A stretch of DNA of 64,000 nt from Atriophallophorus winterbourni (GCA_013407085.1 JACCGJ010020258.1:1-64000); one strand, 5' to 3'. Positions 32,722 to 44,383 are shown, counted from the first letter of the stretch. Notes: generated from the sequence alone by a model not told the origin. A program made the numbers and translations.

Positions 32722-35509
32722 ACCACTGTCAAATGTCTATACACAAATGCACAGTGCTTGCGGAACAAAATCGCCGAATTGTTTCACTTTAACGCTCAGT
32801 TTTCTGCTGACATCATTGCTGTTACCGAAACATGGTTTTACGATCAGGTGAATGATTGCGAGCTGGCACTTCCCAACCTGATCCTACTTCGACGAGACCG
32901 CTCGAGATCAGGTGGTGGAGTTGCTTTGTATTTTAACGAACGTCTTCAATGCACAGCTGTACCTGACACAAGGTTTGAGCTAGAGGAACCATGTGGTGTA
33001 GCCTTCGCTTGGAAACTGGAGAGAACTGTATAATTGGTGTGATCTACCGCTCGCCCAACTCTTCCGATGCCCACAATGAAACGTTGTTACAAATGATGCG
33101 CAATGCTGGAAATCTTAGAGGATGCCAACTGTTAATAATGGGTGATTTTAACCTCCCACATCTCTACACCAAAAGTGTGCATACTCAGCAATCCCTTGAG
33201 TACAAATTCCGTGAGATTATCACTTTCACTCCCCTATACAACCATGTCCATTCATTCACTCGACAAAGGGGCCTCAATGAATCGTCAATTCTAGATCTGG
33301 TTTTAACCTCCGAAGCAACAACAGTGGAGTCAGTGCAGTATCATAGTCCTTTGGGGCTAAGTGACCATCTTGTGTTGTCCTTCGAATTCGTGTGCAACGC
33401 CAGAAGGTCGTCGGGCGACGTTAAGTTCATCAGGAGAGTCGATTACTTCGGCCTTCGCGGTGCCATTACGATTATGGAGGAAAAGCATCTCGATCTTACG
33501 AATGCAGATACTCATTGTTCTAGTCTGTTAAGTTATATCGGTACAAAACTAGACGACAATTCTACCTGTGTTCCCAAAAGGAAATCAAGAACATTTTGCT
33601 TCAAACTTCGAAGCCGCACTCGGAAGTGGATAGCCATGCGAAATTCCGCATGGGCTGCACACAAAATAATACGAACAGACGCATCCTGGGAACACTTTCG
33701 TAGTTTTCGTAACAAGGTGACGTCCCTAATTCGAGAAGACAAGCAATATCACCATTGGAAGCTGATCGACCAGATGGAACGACATCCTAAGTTGCTGTAC
33801 ACCATCGTAAACACCGCGACCAAGGTTAAGCCAGGTGTATTTCCTATCCAGACAGAGAACGGACTGACTGATAATGTCAAGGATACAGCTGATGCCCTAA
33901 TATCATTTTATGCGCAAGTATTTTGTCCAAAGAACGTGTCAACGCTGACGTCTTTGCCGCACCCACTACAAGTCGAATGCCTTAGCAACATCGAGGTAAA
34001 TCCTACGGTTGTGCGAAAACATTTACGCGGACTGAACGTTCGCAAATCACCAGGAGAGGATGGAATAACACCCGCTGTTCTGAAGTCATGCGAGCTGGAG
34101 CTTTGTGGCCCACTAAGTGGTCTATTCAGGCACTCATTGAATACGGGAACCGTACCAACTCAATGGAAAACCGGTGTTATCACACCAATCTACAAAGGGG
34201 GCAGTCGTTCTGATCCGGCGAATTACCGCCCCGTGACGCTTCTTTCAGCGGTTTCTAAAATTTTGGAACGCCTGGTGTGTGAACGACTTGTTGAACATCT
34301 CGAGAACCATCAGCTAATAACTTTCACACAACACGGATTTAGGAAAACATATTCATGCCTGTCTAACTTGCTCACGACTCTAAATGACTGGACGCAAGCA
34401 CTAGACCAAGGGGGTTCCGTCCATGCCGGTTACTTAGATATATCTAAAGCATTCGACAGAGTGAATCACTCCTTACTGTTTCAGAAACTGCAGAATGTTG
34501 GCGTCACCGGAAACCTACTAACATGGTTCACAAGTTATCTGTCTGGACGCAAAGTAAAAGTCAGAATAGATGGTGAAACTTCTCGAACAATTGAAGCCAC
34601 GAGCGGAGTCCCTCAGGGTTCGGTTCTCGGTCCGATACTGTTTCTCATATTTATAAACGATCTACCGAACTTACTAGCATGTAAGCTTGTTTTATTCGCA
34701 GATGATGTAAAAATCTGGACGAAGGTCAACTCTATCGAGGACTGTCATGTTCTGCAAGGAGATTTGAATAAGCTGCACCAGTGGTCAATCCAAAACAAAC
34801 TGCCATTTAATTTCCGCAAGTGCAAAATGTTGCAAGTCGGAAAACCCTTTCCCTTTACCTACAAACTTGGCAGCCACCCGCTTGAATGGAGTACATCACA
34901 AAAAGATCTCGGAATCTTGGTGTCTGGCACTTTGAAGAACAGCCTACAGTGCGACGCCGTCTACAAGCGTGCGTGCAGCTTGCTAGGTTTACTGAAACGC
35001 ATTTTCGGACGTTTCCCACCACACTCACTCGCGAAATTACTAAACACTTACATACATCCTGTCGTTGACTACGCTGTACAAGCTTGGACGCCATGGATGG
35101 AAAAAACATCTCGCTCCTCGAACGAATTTATCACAAGGCAACCAAAATTGTTACCGGATTGAATAATTTACCCTTTGAGCAGCGACTGACCAGACTTGGA
35201 CTGTGCACCCTCGAGCGCAGGCGTATCCTACACGACCTCACTCTGACATACCGAATCATCTACGCGAAATCCCACCCTCTCAAACACCTCTTCAAGTTTG
35301 GTTCGGTTGTCCCCACACGCAGCCACCCTTTGACCCTTCAAATCCCACACTCACGATTGAATTGTCGTCGTCACTTCTTCGCTGTTCGTGTAGGCTTCTT
35401 GTGGAATAGCTTGCCGACAGATATTGTTACCTCAGCGAACGAGCACATCTTTAAACAAAGGTTACGAAACCTTATGTTGAGTACTACTGCGTTGGCCCCT
35501 ACATATTGA
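32722..35509 (+). pseudogene. L-f LINE ORF2: endonuclease, reverse transcriptase, C-terminal domain
   Basis: The most complete L-f. Endonuclease: CLYTNAQCLRNKIAELF, IAVTETWFYDQ, LRRDRSRSGGGVALYF, CIIGVIYRSPN, IMGDFNLPHL, LDLVLTSE and LGLSDHLVLSFEF. RT: SPGEDGITPAVL, NYRPVTLLSAVSKILERL, TQHGFRKTYSCLSNLL, GYLDISKAFDRVNHSLL, TSGVPQGSVLGPILFLIFINDLP and LVLFADDVKIW. C-terminus: YAVQAWTPWMEK, IVTGLNNLPFEQRL, HSRLNCRRHFFAVRVGFLWNSLP, ending ALAPTY and a stop at 35509. Only two lesions are seen: a one-base loss near 33000 and a one-base change in an A run near 35100. The main open frame (32991-35162) is 723 codons. Confidence 0.92.
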
Positions 35510-35715
35510 CGTCTATATTTTTTAACGCACGGAACTACCGTCCATCCCTCAGTCTGTGTCGCCATTGAGGATTATTTTTGCTCCACCTATGAAGAAAACG
35601 GAGATGATCATACAAGTAACGATTTTTTTTTATAATTTTTTTATACGTATATCCTATGGTACTGTACAGCAATTTGCTTTTTTTAACCATAAATCTTGAA
35701 TCTTGAATCTTGAAT
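35510..35715 (+). mobile_element. L-f 3' UTR and (TTGAATC)n tail
   Basis: 3' UTR ending TTTTTAACCATAAATCTTGAATC with further TTGAATC units. The next element, L-g, begins at the following base. Confidence 0.8.
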
Positions 35716-37290
35716 CTCGGTTTGCTCACGCGTGCGAACTTTCTCCCACAGTTAACTATCGTACGGTTTTTGCTTTCATTGCAAAGATCACATCGAACTA
35801 CACATTTTGATACGCCATTCTGTGCTCTACTTTGTGTGGTTATCGGGTTATCACGGATTATTCGCAAAATGACCAAATCAAGAATTATAACCCAGCTAAA
35901 TCGACCAGTCGAACGGACGACCATTCTTCAACCGGTCGTCCCAATTCAGCCTACAATGCGTGGTCGAGTCACGAGATCCAACACCCACGCGAAAAAATCG
36001 ATCGATCATGGTGTGCATGCGACGGTTGTTCCCCCGAGAGCGACATCAAACCACCTTGACCTCTGCGCCAAGTGCCTGTACCCGGTAAGCAATGATAGTG
36101 CATTGGTTAAATGTATTCTTTGTGATATACATGTGCACGTGGCCTGCGATGAGACTTTGACCGATGAGTGTGTAAAGGTCGTGAATGATAAAAACCTCCC
36201 ATCCGTTTGCTATTTCTGTATTGACTGTAGAAATTCAATAGCGAATCGTAATCCCAAGAGTACACAATTCTCTGCTAGAAACGAGACTAATACAATTGAG
36301 AATAGATTATTGAAAATAGAAGAGGAACTTGCAAATTTACGACCAATAATCAAGACTAAAACAGTTGAATTGAATAATGGAACACGCTCGACCTCACCGC
36401 CACAGAGTGTTTCTAAAAAGGTTAAATTACGCGACACTGAAGTGATACTTAAAAAGGCATTGAAGCAGAAACCGTCTACGTCGAACGCTCCTTTGGCCAA
36501 AGCTGCCACGAAAAATAGTTCGCTTAATGTTATCTGCACCGATTCGGCGAGAGCTTGTTAGATAGAAAACACAAACACGACCTCGATATATGGTCTCAAA
36601 TTTGTCAACAATTGCAAATTGAGCATGTTACTCCTGACAATTTGATTCGTCTAACTCGCCATTTCTCCTCACCTCATAGTCACACTGAAGTGCGAGGCTG
36701 ATATCGAAAACATACTGCTAAATTCGTACCGACTAAAGACGGATCCGAATTCAAATTGCCGGATATATCCTGATGTGCCATGGTGGGAACGGAAGGGTGC
36801 CTCAAACACTAAGGAAAAAACGGTATCGCGGAGTATGGTTCTACTTGGGGTACCGGAAAATACCACTGAAGCATCGGGACAGGAAACAGCAGATCATGAC
36901 TTCAAGCAGTGGCGTTACATTGCGTCTTTGCTTAATATTTCTAACGTTGTGATCACTGACACTTTCCGTGTGCCTTTTTCAATAAACTATAAAGGAGACG
37001 GACCGAAACCTCTCAGGATTACCTTTTTAACTAGCGACATGGCTGAATTTGTCAAGTCCGAATGGAAAAAAGCAAAACGTGCTTTACCGAAAGACATTAG
37101 ACTTTGTCCACCGAGACCAAGTACCATGAGTGAGACACACTCGCGGCTGGGTGCGGTAGACGGCAGCGTTCCCACCGAAACGGAAGCAATCAATACATCA
37201 AAAAACGTAGTGGGTCCGGCTCAAACCGAGTCGGACCGAGTACATCATACACGGAACAAAATGTTGATTCAAACTGTTGGAGCGCAATAA
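35716..37290 (+). pseudogene. L-g LINE 5' UTR and ORF1
   Basis: The 5' UTR is 35716-35868 and ORF1 starts at ATG 35869 (MTKSRIITQLNRPVERT). The PHD-type finger is LCAKCLYPVSNDSALVKCILCDIHVHVACDETL, then VCYFCIDCR, with the full Cys4-His-Cys3 order. A Lys-rich linker follows, then SLNVICTDS. Frameshifts occur near 36550 and near 36675, where about 20 bases are lost. The last section, 36775-37290, reads MPWWERKGASNTKEKTVSRSMVLLGVPENTTEAS and DTFRVPFSINYKGDGPKPLRITF. ORF1 ends at 37290 and overlaps the ORF2 frame, which stays open upstream through the hairpin. Confidence 0.85.
37213..37237 (+). promoter_or_regulatory. Hairpin at the L-g ORF1/ORF2 overlap
   Basis: GGTCCGGCTC pairs with GAGTCGGACC over ten base pairs (one G-U) around AAACC. 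It lies in the ORF1 3' end, with both the ORF1 and ORF2 frames open across it. Confidence 0.6.
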
Positions 37291-37408
37291 CTAGCCCACA
37301 AGTTACACCCTCACGAGCACTTACTGTTAAGCCTGATCTGGCATCACATTGTCCTACCCCTTACCTCATATCACCCGATTCATCGCTACACCAAGTCGTA
37401 TCGATCAA

Positions 37409-39599
37409 ATGTATATATACTAATGCTCAATGTTTAGTAAACAAGCTGGCAGAACTCATTGATATCTGTGTAGAACAGTCCCCTGACCTTATTGCTGTGA
37501 CGGAAACCTGGTATCAGCCCAGTATGACGGACAGTGAACTCGCAATCCCTAATATGACACTTTTTCGTCATGACCGTGATGGTCCGGGAGGCGGCGTTGC
37601 CTTGTATTATCACAAGCGCCTCAATGTTAATATCATTGCAGATACTGATCTTTCACTCACAGACACGCTGTGGTGTTCACTTGACCTGGAATCTGGTGAG
37701 AGCTGTACAATTGGGGTTATATATCGCTCACCAACTTCGACCGTCGATCATAATGATGTGTTAGTTGAAAGACTTCAGCGCATCAGCGCTCGGCCACATG
37801 CTCAAATATTGATTATGGGGGATTTCAACCTCCCGCAGCTATACTCGAGAAATCAACACCCAATTACCTCACTGGAACACAAATTTCAAGAAGTATTTGA
37901 TCTAGTCCCCCTGTACAATCACGTTTGCAACCACACACGAATGCGAGGGACAGACCGGCCCTCTGTTTTGGACCTAGTTTTGACTTCTAACGAATCAGCT
38001 ATTGAATTAGTACACTATGAAGCTCCATTGGGACGGAGTGACCATGTGATGCTCGTGTTCGATTATGTCTGCAGTGCATCGAGACACAGTGACGAATCTA
38101 AAATCATCCGTAGAGTCGACTTTTGGAGACTCAAAGAAGCACTTTATGAGGTGAATGATGTTCAACTTGATTCTAGTGACTCAAATACAAATTATAACTT
38201 TCTGATAAACTACCTTCAGATGCAAATCCAGTCGAACTCTCGATACATTCAGAGGAAAGATGTCCATACCCTCCGTTTCTCTGTTCGCAGCAGAACTAGA
38301 AAATGGATTTCATTGAAAAGGCGTGCTTGGGTTACTCATTGCAATAACGTCACCCCTACATCTTGGTTACAATTTTGCAGAATACGTAACAGAGTCACCA
38401 CCCTAATTCGGCAGGACAAAAAACAGTACCAGCAAAATATGGTGGAACGAATGGAAGCGAATCCGAAACTATTGTACAAAATTGTGAATGACAGAACCAA
38501 AGTTAAACCAGGTGTTTTCCCGATCATGACAGAAGAAGGTTTGACTGTCACAGTCCAAGAGACGGCGGATGCGCTTGCGTGCTTTTACTCTCAAGTCTAC
38601 TGCCCTAAAAAGCAATTATTGCATCATGAATTATCAAACACTGTAGAACCACTAACTGAGCCCGTGATCGATCAACTGGTGGTAGAGCGACATTTACGTC
38701 GATTGAATACAAAGAAATCTCCCGGGGAGGACAATATTACCCCAGCGATTCTTCATGTGTGTTATAGAGAGCTTTCAAATAGCTTAGCGGCGGTTTTCAT
38801 CCAGAGTCTTGGTGAAGGTTGTGTACCTTTGGCTTGGAAAGCGGGTGTGGTAACACCAATTTATAAAGGTGGCAGTCGTTCTGACGCAGCAAATTACAGA
38901 CCTGTAACGATGCTACCATGTATTTTAAAAATTATGGAGCGCATTATATCTGAATGTATTGTGGGTCAGCTTGAAGCACGACGTCTTTTGTCAGCAGCAC
39001 AACACGGGTTCCGCCGGACCAGATCTTGTCTTTCGAATTTACTGATCACACTAAATGATTGGACGATGTCGCATGATCAAGGCTATACGGTACATGCTTG
39101 TTATATTGATATTTCAAAGGCTTTTGACAAGGTCGACCACAGCTTGCTTCTGCAAAAGCTAGTGCGATATGGAATAACAGGTAACTTACTATCGTGGCTA
39201 ACAGATTATCTGACCGATCGGCACGTGCGAGTTCGCATTGACGGAGTATTGTCGAAAAGTATCGATGTCACGAGCGGGGTGCCTCAAGGTTCAGTGCTCG
39301 GACCTATTCTTTTCCTCTTATATATAAATGATATAACTGAAATAGTGCGATGCAAGCTCGTTCTTTTTGCAGATGACATTAAAATATGGAAGCAAATCCG
39401 ATCTAATGAAGATTGTTTAATGCTGCAAAACGACTTGGATGGTTTGTATCGCTGGTCTCTAGAGAATCAAATGCCTTTCAGCCTACGTAAATGTCATATG
39501 TTACAGCTTGGCCGTAACTGCGAATATACATACCATCTAGGACACGATCTCCTAAATTGGACCACCACTGAAAAGGACCTCGGAATTTGGATTACCAAC
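37409..39599 (+). pseudogene. L-g LINE ORF2: endonuclease and RT (interrupted by a DNA transposon)
   Basis: One open frame covers the endonuclease (KCIYTNAQCLVNKLAEL, AVTETWYQPSM, RHDRDGPGGGVALYY, CTIGVIYRSP, LIMGDFNLPQL, LGRSDHVMLVF) and the RT. RT motifs: KKSPGEDNITPAIL, NYRPVTMLPCILKIMERII, AQHGFRRTRSCLSNLL, CYIDISKAFDKVDHSLL (motif A), TSGVPQGSVLGPILFLLYINDI (motif B) and LVLFADDIKIW (catalytic). It has no lesion before WTTTEKDLGIWITN, where the pogo-like element inserts. The open frame continues to 39887 but those last residues come from the transposon. ORF2 resumes at 40739. Without the insertions it would be among the best-preserved LINE proteins in the window. Confidence 0.92.
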
Positions 39600-40738
39600 A
39601 CACTCAAATCTCGGTATTATGCCACCTCGTTACTATGCCACTCTCGCTACTATGCCACTTTTGCTCGGTCCCGACAAAATTCAATACAAAATAAATTTAC
39701 TATGCCACTCCCTACTCTCGTTACTATGCCACTATTCTGTGACTATTTAAAAGCGCATTTTTGCGCATTTTACGCATATAGTCAGCCGGTTTCAAGGTCA
39801 AACACGCGATGTTTCGCCCTGACGCCAGCTACAACAAGCAAATCACGTCACGCACAACGACAAGCCTCTTTCCTACTCTTGCTTTAATTATCGATAGATA
39901 GACCCACGAAAGCGGTCGCACAAACAGACACTCACAACAGTGACATCGTTATTTTTCAAACTATTCAGCCCATAATGTCAGCTCAGAAACGCACGCGAAC
40001 CGACTTTACGCTGAAGGTGAAGTTGGAGATCATCGATGCTGCGAAGAAGGAGCCGAATCAGTCCAAGTTGGCGAGAGAGATTAGCAAGAAATGGGGCGTC
40101 GAAGTTAAGAGAACCACCGTGAAGGGTATTCTCAGCAAGAAGGATGCAATTGAAGCTGCAATCAAAGCTGGAGTTCCATCGAAGCGCATGAAGCTGACAC
40201 AGCCTCACGACCCGAAGTTTGAGGAGGGAGTGCTGATGTGGCTGAAGCAAGCAAGAGGACTGAATTTGCCTGTCAGCGGCGATCTGGTCAATGAGAAGGC
40301 GATAAAACTGGCCGAGCTGATGCACATCCCAGACTTCATGGCGAGCGACGGTTGGTTAGACAGCTTCAAGAAGCGCAATGGCATCACGTTCAAGACAGTG
40401 CAGGGCGAAGCTGGAGCGGTGGATTCCCAATCCCTTATTGATTGGCAGCAGCAGGTTCTTCGGCCCTTACTCAAGCAGTTCTCTGCAGCTGAAGTCTTCA
40501 ACCTGGACGAGACTGATGCGAGCGTGTGATCGGCTAAACAACGAGATGAACGAGATCCGACGAAAGAAGATGCGTCAGCCGACGATTTCTGAGAGCTTTG
40601 GACTGATCGATTGAGCAAATAAATGATGGACTTGAGAAAATAAAGCCGTTTTTACAAAACCTCGTTACTATGCCACTCTCGCTACTATGCCACTCTTGCT
40701 CGGTCTCAGCGGGTGGCATAGTACTGAGATTTGAGTGT
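39600..40738. mobile_element. Internally deleted pogo/Tigger-like DNA transposon
   Basis: Terminal inverted repeats: ACACTCAAATCTC at the left and its exact complement GAGATTTGAGTGT at the right. The match extends with two mismatches to about 26 bp (through TATGCCACC). Subterminal TACTATGCCACT motifs recur at both ends (39620-39735 and 40668-40695). The element carries a truncated transposase (39975-40529) and the frameshifted C-terminal end (to about 40612). AATAAA is at 40617-40622. It splits L-g ORF2. Target duplication is unclear: AAC is present on both sides, not the TA usual for pogo. Confidence 0.8.
39975..40529 (+). CDS. Truncated CENP-B/Tigger-type transposase
   Basis: 184 codons from ATG 39975. 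Residues about 6-55 form the N-terminal helix-turn-helix (FTLKVKLEIIDAAKKEPNQSKLARE, then VKRTTVKGILSKKD). Residues about 75-137 form the second CENP-B-type HTH (FEEGVLMWLKQARG, LAELMHIPDFMASDGWLDSFKKRNGI). Residues 172-178 (VFNLDET) start the DDE catalytic domain with the first Asp. The frame then stops: a deletion joins this point to the C-terminal end, readable in another frame as NNEMNEIRRKKMRQ and TISESFGLID. The second and third catalytic residues are absent. It could bind DNA but not transpose. Confidence 0.8.
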   Translation: MSAQKRTRTDFTLKVKLEIIDAAKKEPNQSKLAREISKKWGVEVKRTTVKGILSKKDAIEAAIKAGVPSKRMKLTQPHDPKFEEGVLMWLKQARGLNLPVSGDLVNEKAIKLAELMHIPDFMASDGWLDSFKKRNGITFKTVQGEAGAVDSQSLIDWQQQVLRPLLKQFSAAEVFNLDETDASV

Positions 40739-41234
40739 AACCTGAAACCGAATATACATTGTAGAAAAGTGTTTAATCGGGCATGTGGTATATTAGGAAT
40801 CCTGAGAAGAATTTTCGGACGGTTCTCATCCAAAACAATTCCTCGTATTTTAAATACTTACATCCATCCAACGATGGATTATTTGATCCCAGCCTGGGCA
40901 CCGTGGTTGCGGTAAAGACATCGAGATCCTGGATCAAATATACCACAAAGCTACAAAGTTAGTTGAAGGGATGCAGCGGGTCCCGTATCAAGAGCGAATG
41001 GCCATCCTTGGTTTGCGTGATTTTACACGAAGACGAATGAGGATCGACCTGATTCTGGCTTACAAGATACTGCGGATCGAAAACCATCCGCTTAGCGAAC
41101 TAATAAAAGTAAACTCCCCTCGAAATACACGCAGTCACTCGTGTTGCCTCGAAATACCGCACTCAAGACTTGATTGTCGTCGCTATTTCTTCTCTGTGCG
41201 TATCTGCTTTCTATGGAATGCGCTACCGCAAGAT
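40739..41234 (+). pseudogene. L-g ORF2 C-terminal region resumed
   Basis: Continues L-g after the transposon: LKPNIHCRKVFNRACGILGILRRIFGRF, LNTYIHPTMDYLIPAWAPWL, then after a frameshift QIYHKATKLVEGMQRVPYQERMAILGLRDFTRRRMRIDLILAY and HSRLDCRRYFFSVRICFLWNALPQD. At 41234 an antisense L-b copy interrupts. The last residues are at 44159. Confidence 0.8.
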
Positions 41235-44158
41235 TCAATTCAATTCAATTTTAATGGTCTAAAAAGCATATAGCTTTACAAAAAACCACAGAATAATATG
41301 ACAACAACGAATAATATAACAAGCAAAAATGGGATTAGATTGCTTACTGGGCAGTTCAAAAATCAAGTAAATATCCAAGGGCAGAAATTGTTTTCGATTG
41401 GTGGGATAACAAATGTAGGTATATGGTGTTAAGATGTATAGTTTTCTTCAATGCACGGGTTTAGGGTCAAATAGGCATCAAGGCTTCTCTTGAAAGTTTG
41501 CTGGTTTGGTGAGTTCACAACATTATCTGGCAGATTGTTCCAAGTAAAACAAACTCGCACGGCAAAAAAATGTCGTCTGCAGTTTAGTCTCGAGTGAGGG
41601 ACAGTTAGAGTAAATGTGTGAGCTCTTGTATTATGCGAGCTCCGTAGATTCAATAAGCATTGTAGAGGGTGATTTTCAGTATTCAAAATATTGTAAACCA
41701 GAATCAAATCCCCTCGGAGACGACGACGTGGATAATCAAATAAATTCAGCGTTTTGATTCGCTCATTGTAGGGTTTCCGGCTGAGTCCAGTGACAAGTTT
41801 GGTAGCTCGATGATATATTCGTTGCAAAGTCGCAACATCTTTTTTAAGCCATGGCGACCATGCTTGAACCGCATATTCCATCGTGGGCCTGATATACGTA
41901 TTTATAATACAGGGAATTGTCTGTTTTGAGAACCTACCGAAAATTCTCTTTAGGAGTGACAATTTCTGTGATGTTTTGCGATAGACGTAGTTGCAGTGGC
42001 TCGACATCCCTAGGGTGTTGCTTATTAACACACCCAAGTCCCTTTGTTCCATGGTCCACGAGAGGCTGTGTTCCAAGAAAATACTGGTACTCCACATATT
42101 TGCCAATGTTTAACATGTGACACTTTTGGAAATTGAAAAATATGCGATTTTTTAGGGACCAAGCCTGGAGGTTGTCCAGATCCTTCTGGAGCAGTTCGCA
42201 GTCCTCCGACTTACTTATCTTAGACCAAACTTTTATATCGTCCGCGAACAGTACGATCTTGCATTTGATGAGAGCTGGTATGTCATTAGCATAAAGCGCG
42301 AAGAGGATTGGTCCGAGGACGGATCCCTGAGGCACTCCACTTGTCACGGCTACCGACTTCGATAGAGCACCGTCCACAGAGACTTGAACAAACCGATCAG
42401 TCAGGTAATTTTCTAACCATGCTAACAGACTGCCAGTGATACCACAACGTTCCAGCTTCTGCAAGAGAATACTGTGGTTTACACGGTCAAATGCTTTCGA
42501 CATATCGAGGTAACATACATGGATAGTATCCCCAGCATCCACTGCTCGAGTCCAGTCGTCAAGGGTGAGGAGAAGGTTAGTAAGGCAGGAGTATCCCCTT
42601 CTAAAACCGTGTTGGGCTCCCGAAAATAGCTTATTTTCCTCAAGGTATTTGCTCAGTTTTTTTGCCACGATCCTTTCGAGTACCTTGGATACGGCGGACA
42701 ACAAAGTAACAGGTCTGTAATTTGCGGGCTCCGAACGCACCCCGCCTTTGAAAATCGGGGAGATTATACCAGATTTCCATTCAGTCGGTATGACACTTTG
42801 CGACAACGATTCGCAGAATAACTGAGTTAGAGGTCCGCATAGAGATTGTGCACAATGCTTGAGTATATTCGGGGTAATTTTATCACAACCAGGGGATTTT
42901 CTGGGATTCAACGATAGTAGAGTTCCCAGCACCTCTTCTTTGTTGATGGTTATTGTGTCCAATGGTAGAGGATGCGTTATTTCTGGATCCATTTGTATAT
43001 CCACGCTTTCCTTTGGACAAAATACTGTAGCATAATAATTTACCAAAGCATCCGCGGTGTCAGCTGCATTTGTGGTCATTCCAGTGGGCGTCCGCAAGGC
43101 CGCAACTCCTGGTTTCACTGAACACTGCTTGTTCACAATCTGGTAAAGAAGCTTGGGATTCCGTTCCATTTTAGACATTATGACAGCTTGATACTGTATT
43201 TTGTCTTCAGCAATAAGTTTGATGACCTGGTTTCTTAGTTTTCTAAAGGTCTCCCATGTGGCATCGGTGGTTAACTGGCGATGGTTTATCCAAGCCTTAT
43301 TTCGCAGTTTAATCCATTTCCGAGTGCGACTGCGGATTTTAAATTCGAATGCCTTTCCACACTGTTTTGGTACGAATGCTGAGTTTGAGTTGATTTCCCG
43401 GTTTAGATTGGTCAAAATGCTACACCACTGCTCTTTTACTCCTATGCCTTCAATTTGCCAATCGTTAATCAAACTTAGGGCGTTTGATAATTTTGATAGG
43501 CATACCTTTCTGATGAATTTTGTTCTATCGTTTGTTCGCTCTGCTCGACATAGGTAGTCAAAATTCAAGACCAAATGGTCGCTCGAACCTAGCGGACAAT
43601 CGTATGTAATGTTTTCGACGGAGTCCTCTTCAGTTGTCAAGATAAGATCGAGCATTGAAGGCATATCTCTCCCTCTGTATCTTGTATTGCTTTCAACGTG
43701 ATTATACAAAGGAATTTCGTCAAACAGCTGCTGGAAGATGGCAGCAGTGGAGGTGTGAGAAATTTTGTTCGTCTTCAGCAAGTTAGGCAGATTAAAGTCT
43801 CCCATGATCAAGATTCTGGTATGATATCTCGAGGCAATCAAGCGTAGCTTGTCGAGTAGATTCGTATTATACACTTCCGGGGCTGCTGGTGGGCGATAAA
43901 TTACGCCGATTGTGCAATCATCGCCTGTAGCCGTTGTTAACAAACACCATAGCGTCTCCTGAAGCACCAAGTCGGAATCCGTCATTTCTTTGCACTTGAG
44001 TCTCTGATCATAATAGAGTGCCACACCTCCTCCACGTGATGCACGGTCTCGGCGGAGCAGTGACATGCCAGCAATCTCTAACTCACAATCGTGGATTTCC
44101 GGGCTAAGCCAAGTTTCGGTAATGGCAATTAGCTGAGGTCGTTTAGTCTCAAACCGAG
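41235..44158 (-). pseudogene. L-b LINE copy, antisense inside L-g: nearly complete ORF2
   Basis: Minus strand from RFETKRPQLIAITETW (44158) to the stop at 41429. Endonuclease: ITETWLSPEIHD, RRDRASRGGGVALYY, CTIGVIYRPP, IMGDFNLPNL, LDLILTTE, SSDHLVLNF. RT: RKSPGCDKITPNIL, NYRPVTLLSAVSKVLERIV, AQHGFRRGYSCLTNLLL, CYLDMSKAFDRVNHSILL, TSGVPQGSVLGPILFALYANDIP and IVLFADDIKVW. One frameshift near 42070 separates the C-terminal frame (TMEYAVQAWSPWLKKDV, HSRLNCRRHFFAVRVCF). The 5' end is truncated. The 3' UTR ends in AATTG-type repeats at 41235-41252. The first ~55 residues of the long minus frame (44324-44160) are antisense L-g and not part of the protein. Confidence 0.92.
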
Positions 44159-44383
44159 CGATGTTGTGAATGCAACGACAATTGATGTTTTCAAATCGAA
44201 ATTGGATGCATACGTCAAACAAAACCCTGAATTTGGCCCGGTGTATTGAAGCAACATGAACCCAGAAAAATATTAACAATGTGATATTGATTAAATTTTT
44301 CTTTTTGCAGTAGTTGTCATCCAATGGTACGTGTAAAGCAATAGCTTTTTATCACCATAAAATCTTGATTCTTGATTCTTGAT
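44159..44383 (+). pseudogene. L-g ORF2 last residues, 3' UTR and (TTGATTC)n tail
   Basis: The plus frame TTIDVFKSKLDAYVKQNPEFGPVY and a stop complete the L-g ORF2 begun at 37409. The 3' UTR ends AAGCAATAGCTTTTTATCACC and the tail has TTGATTC units to 44383. This shows L-g to be one element of which about 4.06 kb is inserted DNA. Confidence 0.8.

Noticed and set aside
36100..36240. Host chromatin protein with PHD finger
   Set aside because: The finger is the N-terminal part of LINE ORF1, present in several copies directly upstream of LINE ORF2s.
39600..39887. Last ~95 codons of the L-g 796-codon frame
   Set aside because: They read through the terminal repeat of the DNA transposon; the true ORF2 continues at 40739.
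44160..44324. Start of the minus 796-codon frame as a LINE N-terminus
   Set aside because: The sequence is antisense L-g 3' end; the L-b copy is 5'-truncated at RFETKRPQ.
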